This document shows, piece by piece, positions 33,445 to 44,750 of a stretch of DNA of 64,000 nucleotides. Source of the stretch: Armigeres subalbatus. Its lineage: Eukaryota > Arthropoda > Insecta > Diptera > Culicidae. Position 1 is the stretch's first letter. Each line of letters starts with the position of its first letter. A program made the position numbers and the translations under genes. The notes beneath the pieces are model-generated. The model searched no databases. It saw only the letters and a program-made list of their open reading frames with translations, and was not told the DNA's origin. The stretch lies in the NCBI RefSeq assembly GCF_024139115.2, contig NC_085141.1, positions 405,111,612-405,175,611 of the forward strand, written 5' to 3'.

Positions 33445-34665
33445 GGTCATTCCTGCGAAACCGCTTTGAACTTGGTATTAGCCAACTGGAAAAAAAATCA
33501 TAAAGCGTAAAGATACGATTGTTGCTGTGTTCTTGGATCTGAAACGCGCTTTTGAGACAATTTCTAGGCCCTTATTGTTGAAAACTTTGGAGCGCTTTGG
33601 AATTTCAGGTTCTGCATACAATTGGTTTAAAAGCTATTTGTCTGACAGAACTCAACGGACTGCTTTTAATGATTCTGTATCTCGTCCCGTGGAGAACACC
33701 CTAGGAGTGCCACAGGGAAGTGTATTGGGGCCCCTTTTGTTTATTATGTATATAAATGACATGCGACGGGTTTTACGTTTTTGTGATATAAACTTATTTG
33801 CAGACGATACTGTGTTATTCATTGCAGCTAGAGACTTTTTTTTCTTTGAGTTTGTCTGTCGACGGGCTAAGACCAGCTAGAGACTTAGAAGATGCGATTG
33901 AACGCTTTAATTTAATTTGCATTCTTTAAGTAGATGGTTGAAGTACAAACAGTTGAAATTGAATATTAGTAAAACAAAGCACATGATTATTTCGCGAAAT
34001 CGTTCAATTGATAATGTCTCGGTGAAAATTGATGACGCGACACTTGTTCGCGTACAGGAAATTAAATATCTTGGCGTGATTATTGATGATAAATTGAAAT
34101 TTGCCCAACATCTTGCCCATGTCATCAAGCCAATATCCACGAAGTATGGACTCCTCTGTCGCCTGACAAACGAATTCAATTTTGCTAGCAAACTACCGTT
34201 GTAAAAATCAATCATCGCTCCTCACTTGGACTTTTGTCCTTCCATTTTGTTTTTAGCAAATCAGACACAAATATCGAGATTGCAGCATATGCAGTATAAG
34301 ATTATGCGTTTGATTTTGAGATGTGATAGATTCACTTCCTCAACTTTTTGTTGGATGCTTTGCAGTGGCTCTCGGTGAAGCAAAGAATTGTGTATTTGAC
34401 AATGGTGTTCATTTTTAAAGTAATTAACGGATTGCTGCCTCGATATTTGTGTGATCGAATTGAAAGAGGAAGTGACATTCATAGATATAACACTAGAAAC
34501 GCGGAAGATATAAGAACACCATACTTTTTGCATGGAGCTTCACAAAATTCTTTGTTTTTTAAAGGTATCAATTATTTCAATTCGATGCCTACACATATCA
34601 AACGTGCAACGACATTATCACAGTTTAAGAGACTTTGTGTTTCACACGTAAAAGCTGCTTTTTAA
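33445..34665 (+). pseudogene. CR1/L2-like non-LTR reverse transcriptase, 5'-truncated
   Basis: The sequence opens with GHSCETALNLVLANWKK and has RT motif A in VFLDLKRAFETI, motif B in GVPQGSVLGPLLF (about 33,705) and an intact FADD box (about 33,797). It continues with WLKYKQLKLNISKTKHM, YLGVIIDDKL and the C-terminal QWLSVKQRI...FKVINGLLPRYL block, ending at a stop after KAAF. The upstream endonuclease is missing. A 36-bp stub interrupts it at 33,838, and a stop plus frameshift near 34,200 break the frame. It would have been the ORF2 protein of a Jockey/CR1/L2-type element. The exact clade is inferred only from motif wording. Confidence 0.8.
33838..33873 (-). mobile_element. 36-bp retroposed 3'-end stub
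   Basis: T7 then CTTTGAG, TTTGTCTGTC and GACGGGCTAAGAC lie between perfect 13-bp copies of CAGCTAGAGACTT (33,825-33,837 and 33,874-33,886). On the minus strand this is a 29-nt 3' end plus a 7-base poly(A). Removing it restores the RT frame IAARDLEDAIERF. Confidence 0.8.
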
Positions 34666-36048
34666 GCAGCTACTTAGTTGACTTTTTATAATTCAATAAA
34701 TTTTGTATCTTGACGAAGTTTGACCTACGGATTGTTTGTTTGGACAATTGTATTTTTTATTTATTGAGGCACTGATAAACTGTTTTGTTCGCCTCGATGA
34801 TGATGATGGATTTTATATATATTGACGTAATTGTAATTTGACCTTTTTTGTGTAGTCTACAAAAGTTTGAGTCTCGCGCGCGCAAAGCAGATATGGATGA
34901 TTTTTAAAATTTATGAACAGACTTGCACATTTTCAACTGTTTGAATGTTTTTTCGGATTAGTAACTAGCTATCTTGTAGAGTTGTGTTGCCGCGGTTGAT
35001 ATCGAAACTTTTTATATCGACGGACCGGTGACACAAGTTTTAGTTTTGTTGACGACTTAAATTATCAATTTTTTTATGCTTACGAGTGATGAACGAGACG
35101 AGGTCTTGTGAAAGCATGAAACGCGACTCTTGGTAGAACTTCTGAAATCTGTGCGAGAGGTATCACAAGTTTTGCATATTTGTATGAACTCGAAGTATTA
35201 CTACCGATGCTCATGAGAATCTAAAGATTAAAACAACTGTTTTTTTTTCTTAATTTACCTTTTTTGCTGGATAGTAATGAAAAGTTATGTAATTTATATC
35301 TGTGATGGTAATCAGATCGTTTTTTTTGCAAATCTGATTAAATTGTTATTCATTTTCATTTCATTAAATTTTCTTAAAGATAAATCGTCTAGCTCAAACC
35401 TTTGTAGGGGTATGTGGCGGGACCATCATCATCATCATCATTCCGTTCAACCCGAATGAAATCGTAGAAAAACTGATTTTGTTTCGGCGTTGGAACCTGC
35501 TGTTCTCTTTACGTTTCCGTCATTCCGTTGGTAGATTGCACCTCAAACTTCTATTCCTCTATTGGTTTGGCGTTCTAGTTGAGCGAGCTTAAGTGATTGC
35601 TAGGGTAACTGGAGCAAAGGATTGTAGTTTGGTTCTTTCAGGATTCAGCGGGTGATTTTGAACATTCCGCCAGCAACCGTTCAAGGATTTCCCCTGAGGA
35701 ATTGTCTCAAGAATAGTCAGGCAGACTGGTGGTCTCTTGTACGCGAGAAACGTGCTAAACAACGAGAAGACATCGCAGATCGTGTGGGGGGTTGAGAAGC
35801 ACCCAGGCAGCAACCGCCGTGCATGAGCCAAAATGACCTTCTTACGACTATACAGAAACCTCCGCAGCACAACCGTGCATGTTTCTAGCATGAGTGAGTT
35901 TAGCGTCCATTGCATAACCTTTAGTAATCATAAAAATTATATTAAGATTGTGCTAAATTAACTACTGGATAAATATGTAACAAATATTCATATTTTATGC
36001 TTGCTCTAAACATTCTTTGCTATCATTATTAAATTAAAATTTCAATTC
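34666..36048. other. Unassigned DNA
   Basis: The first ~100 bp after the RT stop are probably its 3' UTR. Beyond that, no feature could be supported. CATCATCATCATCAT at about 35,427-35,441 is a short trinucleotide run. Confidence 0.4.
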
Positions 36049-36104
36049 CTTGTCATAAGACGAGTTTGTACAATCCCATTGAAATTCCACCATTTAATTG
36101 TATC

Positions 36105-36152
36105 TTGACAGATACATATTTCGACCTCAACAGTAAGGCCATCTTCAGTGCC
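36105..36152 (-). ncRNA. Hammerhead ribozyme-like motif, left arm
   Basis: On the minus strand CTGAAGA (36,142-36,148) is followed by a GGCCT/AGGTC helix and GAAA (36,119-36,122). ATATGTAT then gives the short helix III, with C17 at 36,111. TGTC after the cleavage site pairs with GGCA before the core (one wobble). As in the other copies one extra base lies between core and helix II. Confidence 0.5.
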
Positions 36153-36188
36153 TCGTACTTGACTCGGCTCGTCGAGTCGAGTCAAGTA

Positions 36189-36237
36189 CGAGACATTGAA
36201 GACGGCCTTACTGTTGAGGTCGAAATACGTATCTGTC
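36189..36237 (+). ncRNA. Hammerhead-like motif, right arm, core mutated
   Basis: GACA (36,192-36,195) pairs with TGTC (36,234-36,237). The core reads TTGAAGA, with the first invariant C changed to T. GAAA lies at 36,222-36,225 and ATACGTATC follows. The C change should abolish cleavage in this arm. Confidence 0.4.
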
Positions 36238-36330
36238 AAGATACAGTTAAATGGTGGAATTTCAATGGGATTGTACAAATTCGTCTTATGACAAGTGAAG
36301 ACATTCCACTAAAAAGCTCAAAATAATTTT

Positions 36331-38132
36331 CTTAACATTTCAAATTTTCCATAAAATAATCGTACCTTCTAAGAGCTGTCGGACAATCAAATCAAACACA
36401 CATTTTATGGAACTCCATTTGTACATCCACAAGATAAACTTCTCTTCAAATTGGAACCCCATTGGGGGCACGATCAAAGCTCTTTCAAACTCTCAACAAT
36501 TCCCACTTATGGTATCTGTTGTGTGCGTTCTTATTCAAAAGCAATTTTACGCTAGACTGCATTGTAAATATTTATGCATAATAATCTCGCCTCGGTGCCT
36601 TGCGCATGCATTCAGAGCGCACCGCAGCCAGCAGAGGCAGCATCACCACCAGAGAGCTTCCAAGTAGCCGCCGCGACATAACACACCAGGCGGCAACGAC
36701 AACCCAGCCAGCCAGCGGTGCTTGTAACTAATTTGAATGTACAAGCGTCGATGATGTTCCGCCACGTTTGCATACAGTCGGTGAGTTATGCACAACTTAC
36801 TTTCATCGCATCACCGCCGTAAACCGAGTGCCAACTAGCAGCGAATGACATCGACCAGATGATGGCTGACTCGACCCAAGTATTTATGGGTGATGGAAAG
36901 TGCTTTTTCGCAGTCATGAAATGAAAAACTCGTCGTCGTCGTCGCCATCTTCACCGGTGTTGGCCGTTAAGGGGAGATGGGGACTGGATGACTCATCCAA
37001 GTAGAGTATTCGTTGCGACGTATGTTATCGGTTTTAAAATGGCTAACTACTCAAACTATATATTTACTGCTTGACGAGATTCTGTTCCACCTCAGCGGCA
37101 ACATTTACGTCTATATATTCAGCTAGTGAAGGTGGCTTGACCTGATTACTGGTCTGGGTCAAAAATCTTCTTGAATATGTCTCATTTTTCTAATGATAAT
37201 AGTCTTTTAATAACTAACTGTTGCCAAATAACATTCACTCTGATAAATGGTTTAAATCATCAAATTTCCAATGACCAATATGCACCAGTTAAAATTTAAA
37301 TAAATAATTTCGTGCTGATGATGTTTTCATCCGCATCAAGTTACACGTGGAATGTATCAGCCCAACATCCCCATTTGTTGACAAACGAAGGGAAAAGCTC
37401 GCACGGGTGTCACTTTTTCGGTGGAAATTGTCGATCGTTTACACACTCGACGTCTCGCGCCCGCTCCGTGCATATTTCGGCACGGCGAGTGAACTTCGCC
37501 GGCAAAGGGCACAACAATGCAAACTTGCATCATCCATCGCCGCTGCCGCCGGAATCGCTCGAGTGATGAACGAGAACGAAATATTGGATGTGTTTGTTCA
37601 TTCGCGCTTCCGACGCTTCCGGGTGACTGTCGCTCCCATTGCTGTGCAGCTCGCTGGCAGTGTGAATAATTTATGAGCTTTTGCTTTCGCTACATTGGGT
37701 CTCGATTGTGTATGCTTTGCGCTAGAAAATCTCAAAGACCAGTGGATGCACTGCTGGGGATGTGGATTGTTGGTTGCGGTTGTGTTCCGATGATGGGCAA
37801 ACTAGAACAGTTTAAACTATGAGATGGAAGTTTCTAATATGAAGAGCTCCATATATTACTACGGAAAAATTTCTAGCAAAAAGCATGCAGTCAAAAAATA
37901 TTCAAAGAGAAAGAAACACCGTTCTAAAAGAAACGTGTCTAAAAAATGTAAGGTTCTCTCTGCCTGTTCGAACGAATCATGTACATTTACATCAAATATC
38001 ATGCACATAATTAGAGCATGACAAACGATAGAAATTTACATTTCATTTTATTTTTACATCACTTATCATCTCAAATTTATGAGTTGTTTTAAATTTACAT
38101 GTTCTATTTTATGCTATATAAATAAAAAAAAG
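36331..38132. other. Unassigned, partly GC-richer DNA
   Basis: From about 36,560 to 37,700 the sequence is less AT-rich, has no match to the repeats in this window, and includes CGTCGTCGTCGTCG at about 36,930. Two overlapping frames of 84 and 109 codons (37,312-37,676) lack domains. This is one of the better candidates for unique host sequence, perhaps regulatory, but nothing specific is visible. Confidence 0.35.
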
Positions 38133-38206
38133 GTCAACATGAGAATCGAACTCAGGTCCGCAGAGTGACAGTCCGTTCTAATACCACTCTACCGTATTCA
38201 CTTCTT
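38133..38206 (-). ncRNA. tRNA-like relic or SINE head
   Basis: On the minus strand CGGTAGAGTGG (A-box-like, 38,184-38,194) and CTGAGTTCGATTC (B box, 38,143-38,155) are spaced as in a tRNA. GACTGTCACTC lies at the anticodon position, and TTTTTTT follows as a polymerase III terminator. The acceptor ends do not pair convincingly, so it is not called a functional tRNA. Confidence 0.5.
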
Positions 38207-39715
38207 GAATCCAATGTTGCCCAACGTGTAACAGGTTCTGAGTTATGGCGATGGGTAATGCCTTAAGGCCCAAATTACCGTAGTCCAGTCATTGACAAGA
38301 AAACAGCCACGTGCTTGTACCAGCCGGCTGCACCCCCAGGAAAAAATCCGCCCACTGAGGAGAAAATGCATTCCCCAGCTGAATCGGGGAAGCACTCTTG
38401 TTTTAAAACTACATCAACATATAGTGGTAACTTCAATACATCCGTGGGATACTTCATTTGGATGAATTTCGTAATATTATTTAAAAAAAACTGCCTTTGC
38501 AGAAAATATTGCAAAGTTGAAAAAATATTTTTCCAGGAGGGGAAACCGTCGATTTACTCTCACGCTCTTTTATACTTTGCACATACTCGAAAATCGTTCA
38601 GTGTTGCGTGTTGATTTGTTCTATATGTTATGCTTGTTTTCTCGAATATGTACGTAAACATCAAGCAATAATCTAAGAAAATGATGCTTTTAATGCTATA
38701 TATTGACACCAAATATTAGATGTGAGCTAGAACTGTAAAAACGCAAGCATTCATAAGCAACGCAGGTTATTTATTTTTTCATAATTCAAGTGTTGATAAT
38801 GTAATGTAATGCTAAAATAATAATGTAATGCTAAAACGGCATCCTTTTTCATGTACACAGAGAGAAGACCGATCATATGGTCATGTAAACAATCCATTGA
38901 ATCTGGACGAACATCTGAGAAGGTAGCCAACTGCTTCATAATTTTACATTCATGTAAAATGCATGTAGGAAATTGTGTAATTAGGAGAAGGATGCACAAC
39001 AAATCAATCTCAGGTGCATGTTTGAGGTTGTTTATGCGTATCACTATAATCTGTACGCTGTACAGGTATTGAAAAGGACGTTCATATTTTGTGGAAATAT
39101 ATAGAGTTTGATACCTTTTGAAATGTTTGTGTACTTTGTACAAAATCAGATCTGAGCGAATGAGTAGGCTCTCCGCAAAAAAAAAGAAGTCGATTTGATG
39201 TATGACATTTGAACCTTAATAAATTTTAAATCGTCAGCGATTTTCGAGGCCGTAATATGCCGAGGAGTAAAAAATCCTGAATGATTTGGGAAAAATGAGG
39301 ATTGGATGTTCACGGTGTATTGAACTAGCTCAATAAGAACAAGAAGAATAATGTAAACACTACCACAGAATTAACTTGAATTTCAACTCAAAAAGAAACG
39401 GCTGAGTATTTTTGTGATTAGAATTTTTTTATATTTGTCCGATATTTCGATAAGGCTCCACGAGAAGTTGCTTGGTCTCGGTAAGGGAACTGCCATGAAT
39501 AAGCAGTGCAATTTTCCATCCGTTTTCCTCATTCTTTCGAATTTTCACGGTAATTTACCTAAAATCCCACGGAATGTTCTTCTGAATTGCCACGGGAACT
39601 GGTTTCGAGTCTTCCGTTTTTGATGGGAAATTCTACCGAACTTCCCAGGCAATTAATTGGAATTGCACTTGAGTGTGGTTTGGCATCGACTGGAGGAATG
39701 ACCCGATCAATTAAT
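38207..39715. other. Unassigned DNA
   Basis: No gene or repeat is supported. A 130-codon minus frame (38,751-39,143) shows no domain. Confidence 0.4.
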
Positions 39716-40002
39716 GGGCACACCCAACCGGTGATTGTTAGATTTTCTAACAATTCTGTATATAAACCAACCAAAACCTGTATAAGAACTGGGCATATGC
39801 TAAAATGCTAGATTCTTATACAAATATTGTACGAGTCAACAACGTTGCAAGCTTTTCTTACAATATTTGTTTGTGAGTTTACATTTTTGGATAAGAATTC
39901 AACAATTTCGCATATGCCCAGTTTTTAAACAGGTTTTGGTAGGTTCTTATATATACAGAGTTGTCAGAAAACCTAACAGTTGCTGGTTGGGCACCTGCAC
40001 CC
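39716..40002. mobile_element. Fold-back MITE with CCCAACC ends
   Basis: The left end (CCCAACCGGTGATTGTTAG, TTTTCTAACAATTCTGTATA) is the inverse of the right end (CAGAAAACCTAACAGTTGC, TGGTTGGGCA). ACTGGGCATATGC and CCAAAACCTGT also recur inverted, giving arms over 100 bp. It has no coding capacity. Confidence 0.75.
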
Positions 40003-40208
40003 AAGTAGTTTATTGAAGTCATCAAACATAGGCGTTAGGGGCAAGAGTTGAGGCAAGCTTCGATCTGAGAAAGTAGCGTGGTAAAATTCCTCCACTATTA
40101 CTTTGTAGCAAATGGTGTTTTGTTGTTCGGACGACTGCTTCTCACAATCCATAGTGGAGGCATTCCACGGGGCATGTCAGTCGATCCTGAGCGACCATTT
40201 CGAAAATA

Positions 40209-40730
40209 TTTGAAACTCTGCACAGTTTTTCAATTTCATCTAAATCGTCATTTTTCGATATCAAATCTTCATATTGAGTCACGACTAACTTTTCAAAAGG
40301 GTGTATGTGAAAATGGTTCAAAAATATTTAAAAAGCTGCACAGCAAAAACGGAATGTTCGATTGTTATGATTTTTTCAGCAAAGTTAGACAACTAAATGG
40401 TGATTCTTAAGAAAATGTGCACAGCAAAAAAAAAATTTTTTTTTGCCTTTAAAAATATCATTTTTGTCACAAAAACTCAAATATCTCAAAATCCTAATTT
40501 TTTTCGAACGTAATTTTTTATATGGAAAACGGTCCATCATATTAGCTATCTACCATAAAAATTTGGTGATGGTAATAAACTAATAAACAAAAAGTTATGA
40601 CATTTCAAACATTTCACAATTTTCACATTTAGTAAAAAAAAATTTTTCTGTGTAAGTTATTTCGAGAATTGCAGTTTGATGCAGATTTTATTGTTAAGGG
40701 ACGTGATTTAAACAAGTTGTTTTCATGATA
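40209..40730 (+). repeat. Long TIR of copy B, left
   Basis: About 520 bp from GAAACTCTGCACAG to AACAAGTTGTTTTCATGAT are repeated in inverse orientation at 43,530-44,050, with scattered differences and small indels in the A-rich parts. Confidence 0.8.
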
Positions 40731-41200
40731 TTTTGATTTAATTATTCATAGCATCTATAAGAAACTTAGACACGATCCAGTGTTGTGATCAAAAGTATTG
40801 ATAGTGTCATAATTTTCATTGCACGTGACTGGCGAAAAATTCTTTTAATAGTGTTGAAACCTGTTGATAATAACGTTGATAGAAACATATCAGAAATGTT
40901 ATTTTTAAGACAAAAGCTGCAAAATCAAAGATTTATATACACGTGTACGTCTATAGTTTACCTGCAAAAATATACCTCTTAGAGAATAGACTTTATGATC
41001 GGGAGGAAACGGGTATCTTCAACAACAACAAATGCATGATAGGTACATACCATGACAATGCTCACGAAAAAGCAAAAAATTACTACTACTAAGGTTGTTA
41101 AAGATCTTATAGTAATTTTTTTCTTCAGTCAAGCAAATGACACCAAACTAGTCAGTAAAAACTTAAAAGTGATTTTGTTTATTGAAATATTACGAACAAC

Positions 41201-43300
41201 ATGAGTAGCCGCTTTCTCAACTGTTGTAGGCCGTTTGATGGAAACAAGTGTTCAAAAGAGTTACGAAATCTCACCGAAAGCACCATAGATAAACTGAAAG
41301 CGACTGGTTATGCTCCCATGTCCACATTGAATACAAATTTACGCATTTGCACGTCCTGCCGTCTAAACGTTGACAAAAGAGCAATCTGTATATCATCGGT
41401 TGAGCAGAGCGCAGGAAGTTCGAAAACGACAGCAACTGAGGAATTGCCAGATGTATCGACAACAACTGAGGAATTACCAGAAGTATTAAGTGCTGAGAGC
41501 CTTGCCACCGTACCATCAGCGAAATCTGTTTCAACAAATCAATCGGAAGATGAGTGTATCCAAAAGGTCAACATCGAACGCTTTAACGAGGGCATAGCTG
41601 GGATAAAAGTGACTCCGATTAAATGGAGTAAGATGGACTACGTTTATTACCCGGTGAAATAAACGAAGCTGTACGAAGAAACCTCTTCAAATTAGGGACC
41701 TGATGATGTGGAAAATACAGACTACGATGAGGTAATTATAAATATGAAGGAAAGGTTCTCGAATGCAGCCACGACAAGGAAAGAAAAATTATTGATTTTG
41801 TCGATGCTGCCAAGTTCGTGGTCTATTCAGGATGCCATTGATGAGTTCAAAACCAATAGAAATACAGTAAAAGAGGCAAAACAATTGAAGAATAACTGTC
41901 TTTCAACCAAAAATACTAGGTCTAGTACTGCATTAACAGATGAGACAAAAGAAATAGTAGTTCAATATTTTGAAGATGATGAAGTAAGTCGAGCTATGCC
42001 TGGTCAAAAAGATTATGTATCAGTAAAAAGATGGAAAGCGTCAAGCAATCCAAAAACGATTAATGATGACGACTTTGAAAGAAGCGTACACACGCTTCAA
42101 GGAAATTCACGATAATATTAAAATAGGTTTTCCTCATTTGCAAGCCTTCGGCCAAGGCAATGTAAGCTTCTTTCCAATTCAGGAACACATAATGTGTGTG
42201 TGTGCACAACCCATGAGAATATTAATCTTATTTTACATAGTTTGAAAAGAATCAATTTAACAAAGAATATTAAAATGTTAACTGGTAGTCTTTTGTGTGA
42301 AAATACAACATCAAATTGCTATCTACGATCTTGTTCGGATTGTCCAGGTTCTTCATCATTGGAAAATACATCATTCGCCGAGTTTGAAGAAAAATATATT
42401 GATCAGTTATCATTTGAGCAATGGGTGAATACGGATAGGTGTGACCTAGAAACTATTGTAAAACCTGTAGATGAGTTAGTGTCATATTTTTGCTTGAAAT
42501 TAGAAAGTTTAATCCCTAACGATTTCATTAAAACAGAACAATCCAGCTTTTTAAAAAATACGAAAAATACATTACAAAATGGTGAATTTTTAGTCATTTG
42601 TGATTTTTCTGAAAATTACAGCTTTGTATTGCAAGATGAAGTGCAGTCCCATCACTGGAACGTACAACAAGCTACAATTCATCCATTCGTTATTTATTTT
42701 AATGGAAGTACGCAAATTGAACACTTAAGTTTTATTATAATTTCCGAAGATTTAAGACACGATTCAGTATCCGTAAACTTGTTCATTGAAAAAATGATTA
42801 ACTTTTTACGCGTTGGTAAGCATAAAGAAGTCAAAAAGATATATTTCATGTCTGATGGAGCAGCGTCGCAGTACAAAAATCGTAAGAATTTTTCGAGCCT
42901 ATGTCAATTTAAATCAATGTACGGAATTGATGCAGAATGGCATTTTTTTGCTACATCACATGGCAAAGGTCCTTGTGATGCTATTGGAGGAACAATAAAG
43001 CGCATGGCCACAAGAGCAAGTTTAGCCAAAGAACGTGAGCATCCAATTAAAACTGCGAAAGAACTTTTTGATTGGGCAAATCGTAGAAAAGAAAAAGATT
43101 TAACCAAATTATCATTTTGTTTTACTACTACTGAAGAGTACGAAATAAAGGCTTCAGAGCTCAGCGAGCAATTTAATAACGCGAAAACGATCCAAGGAAC
43201 CCAAAATTTCACTGTTTCATTCCATTGTCGGAAAATAAAATTAAAGCAAAACTATACTCAAACTGTGCTGATAATAATTCAAAAGTGTTCGATATTTTAA
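41201..43300 (+). pseudogene. DDE/DDD-type transposase, near-complete but disrupted
   Basis: The start at 41,201 opens a Cys-containing N-terminal domain (CCRPFDGNKC, then CTSC). A stop at 41,660 ends it. The same frame resumes at 41,708 with an EDDEVSRAMPG block typical of this invertebrate protein family. Around 42,060-42,200 the frame slips and returns, through the FPIQEHIMCVC segment. From 42,194 a 368-residue frame is intact. It contains SCSDCPG, QWVNTDR, CDFSENYSF (Asp137 of this segment), MSDGAASQYKN (Asp221) and ATSHGKGPCDAIGG (Asp262), a plausible catalytic acidic triad. Homologous multicopy proteins occur in cnidarians and arthropods and are usually unannotated. The transposase call rests on the triad and the flanking TIRs. 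The superfamily is not assigned. Confidence 0.8.
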
Positions 43301-43529
43301 AAATTTGAATAAAATAAATAAAAATAAGTATTGATAAACTGTTTTCATGATATCATAACCCATACCAAAATTCAAACCCAAAACTCTTAGAGTTTCTATA
43401 ACAACATTGTGTAACTGCCACATTTAATTTAATACTTAGGATAATATTAATTCATTTTTATTTATTTATACATATAATATTTATACATATAATATACATA
43501 ATATCGATGAATACATAAATATGGAATAT

Positions 43530-44050
43530 CATACAAACAACTTGTTTAACTCACGCAAGGCCCTTAACAATAAAATCAGCATCAAACTGCGATTCTTGAA
43601 AAAAAAAATAAACGCAATTTTTTTTTGTTTACTATATGTGAAAATTGTGAAATGTTTGAAATGTCATAACTTTTTTGTTTATTAGTTTACCATCACCAAA
43701 TTTTTATGGTAGATAGCTAATATAATGGACCGTTTTCCCTAAAAAAATTACGTTCGAAAAAAGATAGGGTTTTGAGATATTTGAGTTTTTGTGACAAAAA
43801 TGATATTTTTAAAGGCAAAAAAATTTTTTTTTTTTACTGTGCACATTTTCTTAAGAATCACCATTTAGTTGTCTAACTTTGCTGAAAAAATCATAACAAT
43901 CGAACATTCCGTTTTTGCTGTGCAGCTTTTTAAATATTTTTGAACCATTTTCACATACACCCTTTTGAAAAGTTAGTCGTGACTCAATATGAAGATTTGA
44001 TATCGAAAAATGACGATTTAGATGAAATTGAAAAGCTGTGCAAAGTTTCA
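43530..44050 (-). repeat. Long TIR of copy B, right
   Basis: This is the inverse partner of 40,209-40,730 and ends in CTGTGCAAAGTTTCAAC. The following 70 bp match the left subterminal region of copy A. Confidence 0.8.
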
Positions 44051-44149
44051 ACTCAATAGAAAATCATGAATTAAAAATTTTCTTAAATTTTGATGCTGTT
44101 GCTTGGAATCGCTCAGTGGTTAAAATGAGCATGAGCATGAGCATGATGA

Positions 44150-44750
44150 CCGTGCATTTCGTAGTTGCTACTCCGTGATTGACCAGAACAATCGCAATTG
44201 CACAGGGAACCATTGGATGGAAGCATGGGATTTGCTCTCCAACAGCAATGTGCACAGTCCGAGAGCTCTGGTATTTTGGATAGTCGATAACGGCGCTGGC
44301 CACGTCCTGGCCAAGGTCATCGGGGATGGGAAGGAATTGATGATGCAGTCACTCGCCCACTGCAAGCCGAGAACACCTTTGCACTTGGCACGAGTTCCTG
44401 CGGAATTTTATTGGAATCTTGGGGTTAAGGTTTCATGGCAGAGGTTCGTCTTGGTTAACGGGTTGCCAATGTGATAGTTATGAAAGGGTGGTGTAGTATT
44501 CTAATTGGATGCCGAAACGAACTTTTTCGCTCATTTCGAATTCTAACAGTAACCTGTGTTGTAGGTATAGGGATAGAAGATGGAAACGGTATGAAAGCCC
44601 ATTTCCAGTTCTAGCGATTGCTAGAACATGAGAAATATATGAAAAGATACAAAGTAGGAGAAATGGAACGGGCCTGAGATTGACCTCCTGCGTATGAGGC
44701 TGAAGCGGTAGCCATATGACCATCAAGCCTGTTAATCCACAGTGGTTAAA
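44150..44750 (-). mobile_element. Composite SINE-like repeat, longer copy
   Basis: Read on the minus strand it begins with a tRNA-like head near 44,660-44,750 (GGAGGTCAATCTCAGG at the B-box position). It continues with CTCCTACTTTGTATC and TTCTAGCAATCGCTAGAAC, then the body with ATTCCAATAAAATTCCGCA and GGCCAGGACGTGGCCAG. It ends at GGAGTAGCAACTACGAA. This is about 600 bp and more complete than the 20.6-kb copy. Confidence 0.65.

Larger units (their letters stand above)
36049..36330. mobile_element. Palindromic repeat with two hammerhead-like arms
   Basis: CTTGTCATAAGACGA at the left and its inverse at 36,281-36,295 close an almost perfect 247-bp palindrome centred near 36,172. The arms share TACAATCCCATTGAAATTCC, ATCTTGACAGATAC and GACCTCAACAGTAAGGCC. 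A short tail (GACATTCCACTAAAAAGCTC) follows on the right and is also seen at 55.2 and 62.5 kb. The head-to-head arms, each with a hammerhead-like core, resemble the terminal structures of Penelope-like retroelements, though no Penelope RT or GIY-YIG domain is present. Confidence 0.8.
40159..44125 (+). mobile_element. DNA transposon with long TIRs, copy B
   Basis: This is the same family as copy A (4,694-8,443), in the opposite orientation and with a nearly complete transposase region. The left side matches copy A from GGCATTCCAC inward, and the right side matches up to GATTCCAAGCAAC. The outermost ~64 bp (left) and ~130 bp (right), including the GGGACACGG termini, are missing on both sides. 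It is therefore end-deleted and should be immobile even if a transposase is supplied. Confidence 0.8.

Noticed and set aside
35277..35459. 60-codon frame ending in a His run
   Set aside because: The His run is a CAT trinucleotide repeat and the frame has no other coding signal.
36042..36326. Nearly identical 78- and 86-codon frames on opposite strands
   Set aside because: They are the two arms of the palindrome; the ribozyme-like reading explains the conserved blocks better than a protein.
38133..38206. Functional tRNA with anticodon-position GTC
   Set aside because: A and B boxes are present but the acceptor ends do not pair, so it is treated as a tRNA-like relic.
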